NCBI RefSeq assembly: GCF_028372415.1
Contig: NC_092875.1
Location: 437,851,377 to 437,915,376, forward strand
DNA: 64,000 nt
Reading direction: 5' to 3'
DNA from: Notamacropus eugenii
Taxonomy: Eukaryota > Chordata > Mammalia > Diprotodontia > Macropodidae
Below are positions 21,640 to 32,560 of this stretch, in pieces (the stretch's first letter is position 1; each line of letters begins with the position of its first letter). The position numbers and the translations under genes were made by a program. The notes beneath the pieces were generated by a model. That model was not told where the DNA came from. It saw nothing but the letters and a program-made list of their open reading frames with translations, and did not search any database.

Positions 21640-22085
21640 GAACATCAATTTTTTTCCCGTCCTGGATTATATTCAGTTTTGCTAGGTAAGATTCTTGATT
21701 TTAATCCTACCTCCTTTGACCTGAGGAATATCATATTCCAAACTCTGTGATCCCTTAGTGTAGAAGCTGCTAAATTCTGTGTTATCCTGATTGTATTTCC
21801 ACAATTCTTGAATTGTTTCTTTCTGGCTGCTTGTAATATTTTCTCCTTGATCCGGGAACTCTGGAATTTGACTACAATATTCTTAGGAGTTTTCCTTTTG
21901 GAATGTCTTGCAGGAGGCAATCAGTGGATTCTTTCCATTTCTATTTTACCCTCTGGTTCTAGAATATCAGGGGAGCTTTCCTTGATAATTTCTTGAAAGT
22001 TGATGTCTCAGTTCTTTTTTTTAATCATGGTTTTCAGGTAGATCAATAACTTTTAAATTCTCTTTCTGGGATCTATTTTCCAGGG
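21640..22085 (-). pseudogene. ORF1 C-terminal remnant of minus-strand HAL1-like element
   Basis: A 91-codon open stretch (21920-21645) contains 'VVKFQSSRIKEKILQAARKK', 'NTIRITQNLAASTLRDHR' and 'VWNMIFLRSKE', the C-terminal RNA-binding region of L1 ORF1p. Upstream, 'ENLKVIDLPENHD' (to 22021) is the RRM start. It is better preserved than the other ORF1 remnants but ends in broken sequence. Confidence 0.8.
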
Positions 22086-22385
22086 ACAAGGCCAATGCAC
22101 TATTCAGAGCACCTATAGTGGCCATGAATATGCCAGCACAATTCTGAACTGCAAAATGTAACAGACTCTTCACATGGAAGAAAGAACCAAAACATTTATT
22201 CAATCATCAGAAAGCTGAATCCCAGCATCAGAAAACCAAATCCATCATAGCAACAAAGAAATCAATATATGATTGCAATGCAGAGGGCACGACCATCCCC
22301 AAGCCTTCCCTTTGTTAGGTTTCTTACAAACTAGCTCTCTTAAACAAAATCACAAACAAGCTCTCTCATTCATGCAAGTTAGGTC
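22086..22385 (-). mobile_element. LTR fragment, copy 3, inside HAL1 ORF1
   Basis: The minus strand reads 'gggaaggcttggggatgg' (22310-22293), 'ttctttgttgctatgatgg', AATAAA (22200-22195) and 'ctggcatattcatgg', matching copies 1 and 2. The 5' third of the LTR is missing. About 260 bp of ORF1 present in the 13.8-kb element (14610-14868) is also missing here. Confidence 0.65.
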
Positions 22386-22560
22386 TCCTTTAGCAAACTG
22401 TTGACTTCTTTCATGATTTTCTTGCATCACTCTCATTTCTTTTCCCAATTTTTCCTCTTCTTCTCTTACTTGATTTTCAAAATCCTTTTTGAGTTCTTCC
22501 ATGTCCTGAGAACATTCCATATTTTTCTTGAAGGCTTTGGATGTAGGAGCCTTCACCTTG
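22385..22560 (-). pseudogene. ORF1 N-terminal remnant of minus-strand HAL1-like element
   Basis: The frame reads 'KAPTSKAFKKN' and 'KKDFENQVREEEEKLGKEM', matching 'KAPSSKASKKN' and 'KLKKNFEN' of the 14.3-kb copy. It runs into LTR sequence after 'KGDLT'. Confidence 0.75.
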
Positions 22561-23441
22561 CTATCTTCCTCCAGTTATATGCTTTGATATTCTTCTGCTT
22601 GTATGCTTTGGTCTTCCTTGTGTGAAAGGATGAAAGAAAATACCTTTTTCACCAAGAAAGTAACCTTGTATAGTCTTATTTTTTCCTTCTGTTTTAAAAT
22701 TTTCCCAGATATTTTCTTGACTTTTGAGCTCCTTGCTAAGTGGAGGATGTATTACCCTAAGTTTCAGGGGTTTTGTGCAGCTCTTTTCAGAGATACCTCT
22801 AGGGATTTGTAAATTCTCAGTTCCTCCAAAGTGGTATAATCAATGTAGAGGTGTTTACCCCTTTCCTGGCCTGCACCTTGGTCTGTGAGCAACCATAAGC
22901 ACTCTTTTTCTACTCTGGAACTGTGAGTAGGATTTCCTCTCCACAGCCATCCCATCAATGCTCCTCCTCTCCCCAGGACTGCCACCCAGGACTGCAACTT
23001 AGATCAGCCTCTTGATTTCCCCACCATCTGTAGGCCTGGTGCTCCGGAAGCAGCTGCCACTATAGTAGTGGCTGCCACAGTCTTGGGGCTGGGACTGGGG
23101 CCAGACTATGCTCCCCTCTCACTCAGGTGAGAGAACTTTCTCACTGACCTTTGAAGCTATCTTTGGCATTTGTGGGTTGAAAAGTCTGGAAACCCCAGCA
23201 GCTGCCAGTGATTCAGAGTCCTGAGGTCAGCTTTAGTCCCATTTATGCTGGCATGGTCCATGCTGGGCTGTGTTTCACTCTAAGCCCAGTGCAATAGACC
23301 CTTCCAGAATGTCTTGGACTGGAAATCTGTTTCACTCTGTCATTTTGTAGCTTCTGATGCTCTAGAACTTGCTTAGAGTGAGTTTTACAATTATTTTAAG
23401 GAGTTTGGGGGAGAGCTCAAGTAGATCCCTGCTTCTACTCT

Positions 23442-23452
23442 GCCATCTTGGC
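23442..23452 (-). promoter_or_regulatory. YY1-like motif at HAL1 5' end
   Basis: CCAAGATGGCA on the minus strand, about 6 bp inside the 5' boundary. It matches the L1 YY1 core exactly, better than the two plus-strand copies. Confidence 0.4.
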
Positions 23453-23559
23453 TCTGTTCCTTCCCCTCCTTTTATAAGATGTTTTAACTAGTTCTCTCAC
23501 TTAATTCCTTTTAATTTTTTATTCATATACTATCTATTCCTATACATGCTATTTCCCTC

Positions 23560-23695
23560 CAGTGGAATGTAATGTCATTAAGGGCAAGGATTTTGTTTTC
23601 TGCTTTTACGACTTTATCCTCAGTGCCTAGCACAGTGCTTGAAATATAGTAGACACTTAGCAAATGCTTATTGTGCTTAATAAAATTCAGCTAAA
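23560..23695 (+). mobile_element. L2 LINE 3' tail
   Basis: 'attaagggcaaggattttgt', 'atcctcagtgcctagcacag' and 'tagcaaatgcttattg' in L2 tail order. Confidence 0.75.
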
Positions 23696-24164
23696 TTCTA
23701 AAGTCAAAGGAGGCTAGTGAATTAAATGGGTAAATGATCATTCAAAAGTGACTATGATTTGAAAGATAGTCTTAATAACATTGTCTTTAATTTCTGGAGA
23801 CAGACTTGAGTCCTCACCAAGAGTTTTGAAAAACTAAAAAAACTGAACAACACACACATGCACAGTTCTCCAGTGAGCAGAGTAAAGGGAATGATGTTAA
23901 TTCCTAGGATTCTGAGTTTAGGTTCCTAGACATATGCTCCTTTCCTTACTCCTGCATACCCATCCAGATCAGCTGCAGTCTGTGTCTCTATCCTTTTATA
24001 CTGCATCTTTTCATTGAACCCTGTATAACTCCTATTCCATTGTTAATGAGTTATCTTTCAAATTAGAAGCGTCCCTCTGTCTGGAAATTAGTTTGTGTAA
24101 ATTTTGTAATCATGTTATGTTCACATTGTTTTCTTCAACTGAATATTGGCTTACAGATCTGAAG

Positions 24165-24265
24165 TATCTCTGTTTTGTTTTTTTCTTTATAGCCCTATTG
24201 CCTATCATTGGGCACAGAGCTAAATAGGAGTTTAATATATTTTAATCTAATTGAATTGAATTGAT
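24165..24265 (+). mobile_element. L2 LINE 3' tail, decayed
   Basis: 'atcattgggcacagagctaa' and 'ttaatctaattgaattgaat' resemble the L2 end. Confidence 0.4.
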
Positions 24266-27200
24266 GGGGGTCTAGCAGTGAGAAGGATGGGGGCAATGTT
24301 ATATCTCTAAGAAGATTGGAAAATCTTAAAGCACTGTGAAAAAGTTAGTTCCTATTGTGACTACTATTGGATGGGACAACAGGATGAAGAACAGGGATCC
24401 ATAAAGAAGAAGCATAGAAAGTACCCAAGACATATTTTGATAGCACCAATTTACTTAGAATCCAGAGCATAAAATGGTTTTATGATCAGATTTTCAAGGT
24501 TTAGAGGAGGGCTCTGCTAATTCAATGATCTCGAAATTCATTGAGAAACTTGGAGGTGGACTCTGATTGGGTGGAAATGTTGATTTATATCATATGAGAA
24601 AAATAACATAGTCCAGTGAATCTGACATTAAGCTTAGAGTCTGAAAGACTAATGTTAAAAATTGGCCTCTAACTTTTACTATCTGTGTAACCCTGGGGAA
24701 GCAAGTTAAATTGTTAATGCCTTAGGCAACTCCTTGTGATTTATCACCTGAGTCACCATGGACTGCCTTATCTAGTTCCCACTTTAGTAGTTCCCCACTT
24801 TCAAAAAGAACAAAGATTCCTTCCATACTTGCATATAATATGACAGTGTTGCCACTTTTGTATTCATTAAATGAATAATTTTCTTATCTGAAAAACCACC
24901 TGTTTTTTTATTCAGTCTCGTGATAGTCTTTTATGGAGACAAGTGGGGATAGGTGGAATATTTTGTTCATAGGCCCTTTTATCCTTAAACTGGTCCATGG
25001 CACAAAAAGGCCTGACTACCAGTGTACTAGTGGGCTGTTCTACCATTGTTAGCTCCTAGGAACATCTTTCTTCAGATTTCCAGCCATTAGATCTAACATA
25101 CTGGTGGGAATAGAAAATCCCAGACTGGTGGCGATGGGGCTGTGTGAGCAAATGGAATGCCCATTTCCTTTTCAAGAAAAACAAGCTGGTCCAGAATTGG
25201 CCAGCCTCTAAGGAGACCCAAAAACAGATTTTCTACTCAGATAATCAGTCATTATTGACCCTACAGGATCTTTGTTTTACACCAATTTGCTAATGTGGCT
25301 TGTTTCTCAAAGTGACTGCACATCTTCATTAACTTCAATCACACAAAAGTTCCTTTATTTTCTAACAGACAAATCCTTTTGGATTTGTCTTTCCATCCAA
25401 ATGCCACCAGGATTTCAAAAATCTCTAATTATTTGGTTTGTGTTATGGAACTTTAAGAAAACACTGAACCTTTTCTTCCTTTCTTTACTCCCTTCCTTCC
25501 TTCCCTTCTTTTTTTTTTCCATGAATTGCCCTCAAGCTACCTCCCTGAACCTTTCCTAAGTAACATTGTGCTTTCCTTGGTTTTGGTGATAACTTAGTTA
25601 AGTCTTAGGGGAAGCAATGTAGAAGTTAAAGGAATAGAGCTAACCTTCTCTCTAAAGGTTTTTAAATTTGATCCAAATACATTTAAAAATGGGGGGAAAA
25701 AGACTCAGGCAGCATCCAATTGGAACACCAAGCGTTGGTCAGTTCTAAGCATTGGCCATTTCTATGGACATTAGGGAAAAGCAAAGGAGGATTCTGATTC
25801 TGTGTCTACATGAAGTTATTTTGTACTAATGAGGTCTCAGAGGTAGTTAGGGGGCACCAAAAGTTCCACTCCATTTTTTTTTTTTAGAAACAATGTACCT
25901 GGCTAATGATGCTTTCAATAATAGCATTAACCAGCAAGCGATGATTTTAACTAGTTGTCTCCCACCAGTGACAGAAAATGAGTAATAATGGACATCTCAG
26001 CTAGCCAGTGGCTTGAGTAAGAGTCATGCAGAAGGATATTAAATGTACCCTCCTTCTGTCCTTTCCCTTTTCTGAGGATTCAGCACAAGAAGGTGATATT
26101 AGACCCTAATTTGAGGTTGCAAAATTTCTTGTAGCTAAATGGGAAAGTAGAGACTTCCAGTTGGGGTCTGAGTACCCAGAGAGGGCAGGTTATCACATAT
26201 CCCAACATAATGATGAGTCTTTCATACTCATGGAAACAGATTACCCTCGAATTTTGATGTTTAAAGCTATCATCTTGTGCCTAGGAAATGTCATTTATTC
26301 AAAGGCTCAGCTCTCAGCTTTTCCCTTACCCTGTATGAAGCTTTAAAGTGTACTCTCTTAAGGTTTCTAAACCAATATTGAAAGCTGTGCTTGGAACTTC
26401 ATGATGCTTTAACTTCCACATTGTCTTTAGAGCCCTTCTTAGTGGATTTCCATATACCTTCTTGCCTGAACAGAGGTGTAAGCTAGCTTTCCTGACACAG
26501 GAAGCCATTCCAGTATGATCTATTAGTCTACGCCTGTAATGGGTAAGGATTATTTGGCGCATTTTAATCTACTTAATCACATCATTACCCTCATGGATAA
26601 AACAGGAAGAACCTGTTTGGTTATGATAAAGAGACTTTGCGTCTAAATACAAAATGCAGAAGGATGTTTACAGTAGAGAACTATGATCAAATTCAGGGAT
26701 GTGGATTCTACTTGGATTTTTATTGTAAAGGGCATCTAAAATTTCAAGTAGCTCTAAATAGAGGGTGACTGAGCCAAGGTACTTGCAATAAAGATATTTG
26801 AAATTAAAATAGAATAATTACAGTTAAATGCATTTCAATTTACTCATGGATATCCACTAAGGGTTAATTAAGGTACTACATCTTCATTCATTTATTCATT
26901 CATGCAGTCTTTCTATCAGATTCATTCTATCACAATTTTCAATTAAAAAAACTATCAAATGGTAGCCTTGAACATAGAATTGCAATCAGAGCACTGATTT
27001 GTGATTTGCTAATTGCTAGTATGTGTTTCATATATTAGCTGGTGCCTATTAGTCTTTACCTTATACACATGTATGCTTAATATGTATAAAGTGAGAGAGC
27101 AGTTGACATCTCCGAAATTTTTATGCCTGACTCATTCTTTGATTCACTCCTAAATCATTCCCCTTGATATATACTGAAACAGCCTAGTTCTGAAGGGGTT

Positions 27201-27944
27201 GCAGGTGCTGTGACAAACAGCCAAATTCTTGAGCAAAGAACAACTTTTAAAATTCAAATGAAAGAGAATTCTGCCACTTGTACATTTTATAAGAAGAAGT
27301 GAAAACTTACACTAATGAGAAAAAAAATCTTACAGAGACATGAAAAAGCCTGAAGTATAGAAGGTAACGCAGAACTCTGGCAACTCTTCTGACTGGTAGC
27401 TAGGGTATCCTCGTTAGCTGATAGCTTCATTCCTGTGGACAGTCTATATCAGGCTCTTGAAATTAATGTAGCTTGAAGAAATAATATTTTTCACTCCACA
27501 GGCCTCTACCTATGCTACGATGTAAGTTGTTGAGGGCAGATAAGGTGAGAGATATCTACATGATAAATTAGTGCTCTGCAGATAACTTCCAGCAAACCAA
27601 TTGCTTTATTGTTTGAGAATTAATAGCAATAATAGTAGTATGAATTTTCCCTTTCCCCAGGAAACTGAATGAAGAGAAGGAAATCAGCTACCCACTTGTG
27701 GGACAATCATCAATTGTTTTTTTCTGGCCAGTAAAATTCAGTCACGATATCCATTCTTTCCAGCAGAAAGAGCCTCATATCTGCCTTCTTCCTCCTTTCT
27801 TCTTGACTTCATTAGACCCCTCCAGATCATCATTTCATACATTAGAAATATTATCTTTCTTGATTTGCCCTGTGATAGAACAATAGGAGGGTGAATTTGA
27901 CTTTGATTCTTGGAAAAATTCTAAAATGGATTTTTATTACTAAT
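24266..27944. other. Long stretch without recognised repeats or genes
   Basis: About 3.7 kb in which I recognise only a (CCTT)n/T-rich tract at 25485-25522. Open frames (for example 25272-25559 and 26326-26562) are under 100 codons, have no known domains and look fortuitous. The stretch contrasts with the repeat-dense flanks. Confidence 0.4.
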
Positions 27945-28115
27945 AATCAATCAATAAATGTTTATTATGCTTGTTCCATAATTATTATCATGCCTCCCGT
28001 ATGCCAAGCCACTAATACCTCTATGCTAAGTACAACACCATTATTAATAATTGCTATTATTTTTATATTTCTTTGAAGTTTACAAAACACTTTACATATA
28101 TGTTCTCACTTGATT
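27945..28115 (-). mobile_element. L2 tail and MIR/THER1 end, antisense, decayed
   Basis: 'caatcaataaatgtttatta' followed by 'gtatgccaagccactaa' resembles antisense L2. 'tgaagtttacaaaacacttt' (28075-28094) is the antisense CORE-SINE terminus. Confidence 0.45.
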
Positions 28116-28214
28116 AAAGGGGAAGCATGCAAATAATTTATAAAAGGTAATGTTATTCACTAAAGGCAACATGGTTTCATTAAGAATACATTGTGCCAGG
28201 TTAATCTCATTTCC

Positions 28215-28370
28215 CTCTCTGATTAGATTTGATGGGGATAATAACAGTACTTACTTCACAGGGTTGTTGTGAAAATCAAGTGAAATACAATTGGTAAAGC
28301 AGCATTTAGCACAGTGTCTAAAATGCAATAGGAGCTAGATAAATGCTAGCTATTAGGTATTATTAGATCG
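28215..28370 (+). mobile_element. MIR/THER1 3' half
   Basis: 'ggggataataacagtactta', 'cttcacagggttgttgtgaa', 'gcagcatttagcacagtgtc' and 'gctagataaatgctagctat' are the CORE-SINE 3' blocks in order. Confidence 0.8.
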
Positions 28371-28379
28371 GAAGGTAAA

Positions 28380-29425
28380 GAGAATGTCAGAGACATGGTA
28401 AGCCTTTATTTCAGCAAAATGTGTGACAAAGCCTTCCCCATTAGACTACATGAGAGTACACGTAAATGGATTCAGAAATAGTAGAATGAAGTTCAGTGAG
28501 ATGTTGTTATTAATGGATTGATATCATCTCACATAAGATGATATCTCAAGAGAAGTCTCTGTTAGAGACTTAGGTTTTGTCCTTAATTTTCTGCTGCTCA
28601 ACTTTATTTTTTTGCGACTTGGAAAAAAGGCATAGATGATGTATTTGTCAAATTGTCATGTGTTACAAAGTTGGGAGGATAAATGTAAAGATTTATACTT
28701 AGGCTCAAAAAATCAACTTTAGACGTATAGAATGGAGGAGGCATGGGTAGACTGTAATTTCTGTAAAACAAATGGGGAATTTTAGGGAACTGGAAGCTAA
28801 ATTTGAATGATGGTGTATTGACTAAATAAACTAATATAATTTCAGGCTAAATTTATTAGAGGATAATTAGGGAGGTGATAATTAGTGTACTATGCTCAGA
28901 GCAGAGAACATGGAAAATGAGTTCAATTCTGGCTTCTTCTTGTTAAGCAAGATAATGTCAAGTTAAAATTTGTTTATTGAAGGGTAATGAGGCTTAAGAG
29001 AGGACTAGACATGCTATATATGCATTGATTGAAGAAACAAAGGCTGTTTAGCCTAAAGAAGGAACACATGGTAAAGATATGACCATTTCTTCAAGTATTT
29101 GAAATACATAAAAGAGAGATTAAACTTACTCCATGTGCCCTCAGAGGGTAGGACTGGGATCAGTGAGTGGAAGTTTCAAAGAAACAGACTGGTTCAAAGG
29201 AATATTACAGGAAAAAAATAAATAATTAACTGTTAGAAATCTCTCCAACTGGAATGAGCTGTCTCAGGACATATTAAATTCTTCAAAACTGGAGATTTTC
29301 ATACAGAAGCTCCATGATCATTTACTGGGGATGGTACATAGAAAAGATTTTTGTTAGCTATGAATTAGAATGGATAACTTATGAATTCCCTTCCAATTTT
29401 AAGACTTTGTGATCTGATAAGTGGC
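28380..29425 (+). mobile_element. L3/CR1 LINE 3' region
   Basis: Clear L3 blocks: 'ggctgtttagcctaaagaag' (29042-29061), 'ttcttcaagtatttgaaata', 'ccctcagagggtaggactgg' (29138-29157), 'ctggaatgagctgtctcagg' and the end 'cccttccaattttaagactt', 'tgtgatctgat'. These are the C-terminus and short 3' UTR of a CR1-type LINE. The upstream ~600 bp is assigned by continuity and is less certain. It is the longest L3 copy here. Confidence 0.75.
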
Positions 29426-29429
29426 ATTT

Positions 29430-29575
29430 AAGTTTTTTTTTGTTTTTTTTTTAGACAATGGTTAAAGGACTTGCCCAGGGTGGCACATCTAGTAAGTGTC
29501 TGAGGCTGGATGTGAGCTCAGGTCCTTCTGACTCCAGGGCTGGTTCTCTTTCCATCACAACACCTATCTGATGCT
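29430..29575 (-). mobile_element. MAR1/MIR-type SINE fragment
   Basis: Antisense 'gacttgcccagggtggcaca', 'tctagtaagtgtctgaggct' and 'aggtccttctgactccaggg'. A T-rich left end precedes it. Confidence 0.7.
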
Positions 29576-29697
29576 AATTTTTCTATATATTTTGTTAAAC
29601 CAGTCTGGTATGACCAGCTAGGTAGTGAAATCTGGGTTTAGTATTACAACTTATACCAGATACCACAATTGTTCCCCAATGGATTATGGGTCACATA

Positions 29698-29905
29698 TTT
29701 TATTTTATTTTAATTTTAATTGTATTTTATTTTTAAAGTAGTTTTCAACATTCATTTTTTTAATAAGACTTTGAGTGCCAAATTTTTCTCCCTCTCTCCC
29801 TGCCCTCCCTTTTCCCCAAAACAGAAGCAATCTGACATAGGTTATAGAAGTCACATCATTTTAAAACAAAGAGAAGACAACCAGATCCAATACCTTCTAC
29901 AGACA
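29698..29905 (-). mobile_element. L1 3' end, 5'-truncated
   Basis: A (TTTTA)-rich start is the complement of an A-rich tail. Then come 'gttttcaacattcattttt', 'ttgagtgccaaatttttctc' and 'cctctctccctgccctccct', the antisense L1 3' UTR end, as also seen at 20.6-20.8 kb. Confidence 0.7.
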
Positions 29906-30309
29906 TAGGTGGGAATAAATTTCTTAAACAAGCAAATGGTAGAAATGATCAAATGGAAAAGATCATTTTGCTTAGCTGCTATTGAAAAGCTTTTGTACCA
30001 ACAAAGTCAATACAACTAGAATAGCCAAAGATGTCAAATGTGGGGGAAATCATTGCATCAATAACGCTTATAAGGATCAAATAGCTAAGATCAAGAGGCT
30101 ATACTAATTTGTGAGTGCTTGTTCCATGTAGCCAGCCTCAACTCTCTAGCTGCAATATCTTGCTACAATTCCTCTGCATGCATTACCTTCTCACATGACT
30201 CTCCATCTCTTGTTATAAAAATCAAAAATAAATGAATACCACCAGTGCTTGTGGAAAGGATGTATTATTCAGACTGTCCAATGGCCCCATTAACTGTCCA
30301 TCTGCTTTC
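29906..30309. other. Unassigned non-coding sequence
   Basis: 'aaaatgatcaaatggaaaag' and 'tgctattgaaaagcttttgt' could be the edge of an L1 ORF2 remnant. Otherwise nothing is seen. Confidence 0.3.
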
Positions 30310-30428
30310 ATCCCTCATTGTGTTGTCTCTTCCTTTAGGATGTAAGTTCCTTGAGGGCAGAGACACTCTTTTCCACTTGTATTCCCAGTGCTTAGCATGC
30401 CCAGCATAAAGTAAGTATGTAATCGGTG
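30310..30428 (+). mobile_element. L2 LINE 3' tail
   Basis: 'ggatgtaagttccttgaggg', 'ttgtattcccagtgcttagc' and 'taatcggtgcttctta'. Confidence 0.75.
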
Positions 30429-31590
30429 CTTCTTACATTTGTTTCTTTTTTGTTTTTCCCCATTTATTTATAGTGCTAAAATCTTACTTTTTGTTTGCCT
30501 GGTTCTACTTACTTTTTTGAAAAAATATCAGTTCATTTAAATGTTCCCATGCTTTTTTTGAATCCCTCAAATTCATTGTTTTTTGTATCAAAATAATAGC
30601 TGATCAAATTCACATACCACAATTTGTTTAGCCTTCCTCTAATCAGTGCAATCTACTTTTAAAAAAGATGTCAGTTACTAACAAAATACTGCTGTGAACA
30701 TTTTGATATAAGTTCTACCTTTCGGTCTTTGACTTTTCTTGAGTATATGCCTAGTTATGAGATCTCTGACTTGAAAATATGAGACCATTCCAATATTTTT
30801 TTAAACCATAATTGCTTGACCTAATTCGTAGTTTCATTAATGTGCCCATCTTTGTGCAATCCTTCTGATACCACTTCTATCTTTTGCCATCTTTTCCAAT
30901 CTACTATATCTAACATAAACTTTCATAGCTATCTAAATATATATTTATTATATTATTAACAATTTTGAGACATTTTTATAGGGTTGCTAATATTTTGCAG
31001 TTCTCCCTTTTTTTCCTGTTTATATTCTTTGACCATTTTACATTGGAGAGCTTGTTATTTATTCATGTTAGCTACCTCACTCTTATCAGAGTTATTTGAT
31101 ACAAAAATTTTCCCCCCATTTGAAATCTTTTCATATTCTAATTGTACTGACTTTGTTGGCACAAAAACTTTTCAATATCAGGTAAACAAAATGATCTATT
31201 TTATCTCTTCTGATCACTTCTATTATTTTTTTAAGAATTTTATTCCCATCTGTATCTATAAAAGGTACTGGATTTTGTTCTCATTTTTTTTTTTGATGAA
31301 ATGACTAAAAATGGTATCGAGAGTAAGTTGTTTGTCTAAGCCAGATTTCTGAAAAATTGCTTTCCAATTTTCCCAACAGTTCTCAATAAATAGACAGCAC
31401 TTTCTCAAGTAATTGATTATCTCAATTTTATGCAATACTGAATTCTTGAGTTTTAATGCTTCTCATTCTTCTTATCTAGTCTATTCTATTGATCTATTTT
31501 TATATTTTGTAACCAATACCAAATAGCTTTGATTACTGTTTCATGATTTGCATTTTGTAAGCCAAATCAATGTGCTAAGTTGCTAAATTT
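30429..31590 (-). mobile_element. L1 LINE ORF2 C-terminal half, antisense, old
   Basis: Antisense ORF2 blocks in order: 'cacataccacaatttgttta' (30610-30629), 'actgctgtgaacattttga', 'attctttgaccattttacat' (31026-31045), 'cttatcagagttatttgata', 'tgttggcacaaaaacttttc' (31154-31173), 'gccagatttctgaaaaattgc' and 'tctattctattgatctattt'. Divergence is high, with many indels and no open frame. Confidence 0.7.
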
Positions 31591-32194
31591 AAGGAAGCTT
31601 GTTTGCTATATGACTTGGGATTGAATTCCCTAGATAAGAATTCATTTAGGAAGTTCACAGAGTTATCTAGGTTGGGTCAGAATCATTGAGAATCCCCACT
31701 TGATCTCTTGTGCTTGAAGAGAACTTTTGGCAAATCCAATCAATTTCAGTGGAAAAAAGATAGATTATGTTTCCTGAAGGAATATGAACTATATACAGAG
31801 ATCTCATAAAGGGAATTGTAACTCGAATTATCAAACCTTCAAATCTACCAAATATCTTCGTGTAGGAAAACAGAGCTAAAACAAAATTCTACCCACCCTT
31901 TCACTCAGACTTGTACATGCAGAAGATATGGAAAGGAGTTATGCCATTCTGAAATTGTCAGTAGGCTATTTGGGTTCATAATCTAGGAGCTTAAAATTCC
32001 CAAGGTTGACAACAAGTCATGTGACTGCTGCAGTCCCCAAATAGGGTGCAGAAAAGATGCTTCCAGATAAAAAACAAAAACTAGCTCTTCCAAAAGTCAG
32101 CCAAGGAAAGAAGAAAAGAAGACTTCTTCCCAGACTTCTAATTTTATGCCCTCTGTAATGTTCCCATTAACTTCTTTCCTGTCAAGGGTTGCAT
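31591..32194. other. Unassigned non-coding sequence
   Basis: No repeat or gene recognised. Confidence 0.35.
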
Positions 32195-32560
32195 TTTAAC
32201 TCGATTCAATTCAACCAATGTTCCTCAAGTGCCATCTATGTGCCAGATATTGGTTTATTTTCTGGGAATATTCCATGTACTGAGGGGAAACATCTTATAC
32301 ATAGATAATATATAACATATAAAAGGCAAACATGAAATATCAGGACATAGGAATTACTAAGTTAGGATGATGACGGAAGGCTTCACAGAAGCAGTGGTCC
32401 TTGTTCTAAGCCATGAAGAAGCTTAGAATTCCAAGAGACAATGGTCAGGAAGGGCAGCACATTGGGCATGGGGGAGAGGCTGGGCAAAAGTATGGAAATA
32501 GATGATGCATTTTCATAGATAAGAAACAAATAGGCCAGCTTAACCAGTGTACAGAGTAAT
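32195..32560 (-). mobile_element. L2 LINE 3' region, antisense
   Basis: 'ccaatgttcctcaagtgcca', 'tatgtgccagatattggttt', 'gaaggcttcacagaagcagt', 'aagccatgaagaagcttag' and 'gggcatgggggagaggctgg' are the antisense L2 tail and ORF2 end in the expected order. Confidence 0.65.

Larger units (their letters stand above)
20541..23458 (-). mobile_element. Half-L1 (HAL1-like) element, minus strand, interrupted by LTR copy 3
   Basis: On the minus strand it starts 'gagccaagatggcagagtag' (23456-23437), has a ~900-bp 5' UTR, ORF1 N-terminal part (22556-22385), an LTR fragment (22385-22086), ORF1 C-terminal part (22085-21640), spacer, two tandem 3' modules (about 21104-20800 and 20733-20560) and a T-rich left end (20541-20550), the complement of its poly(A) tail. 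ORF2 is absent, as in the plus-strand element at 13.8 kb. No clear target-site duplication is visible. Confidence 0.75.

Noticed and set aside
16805..22385. LTR copies 2 and 3 as the two ends of a single provirus
   Set aside because: They are in opposite orientation and the intervening DNA is L2, unique sequence and a half-L1, with no retroviral genes.
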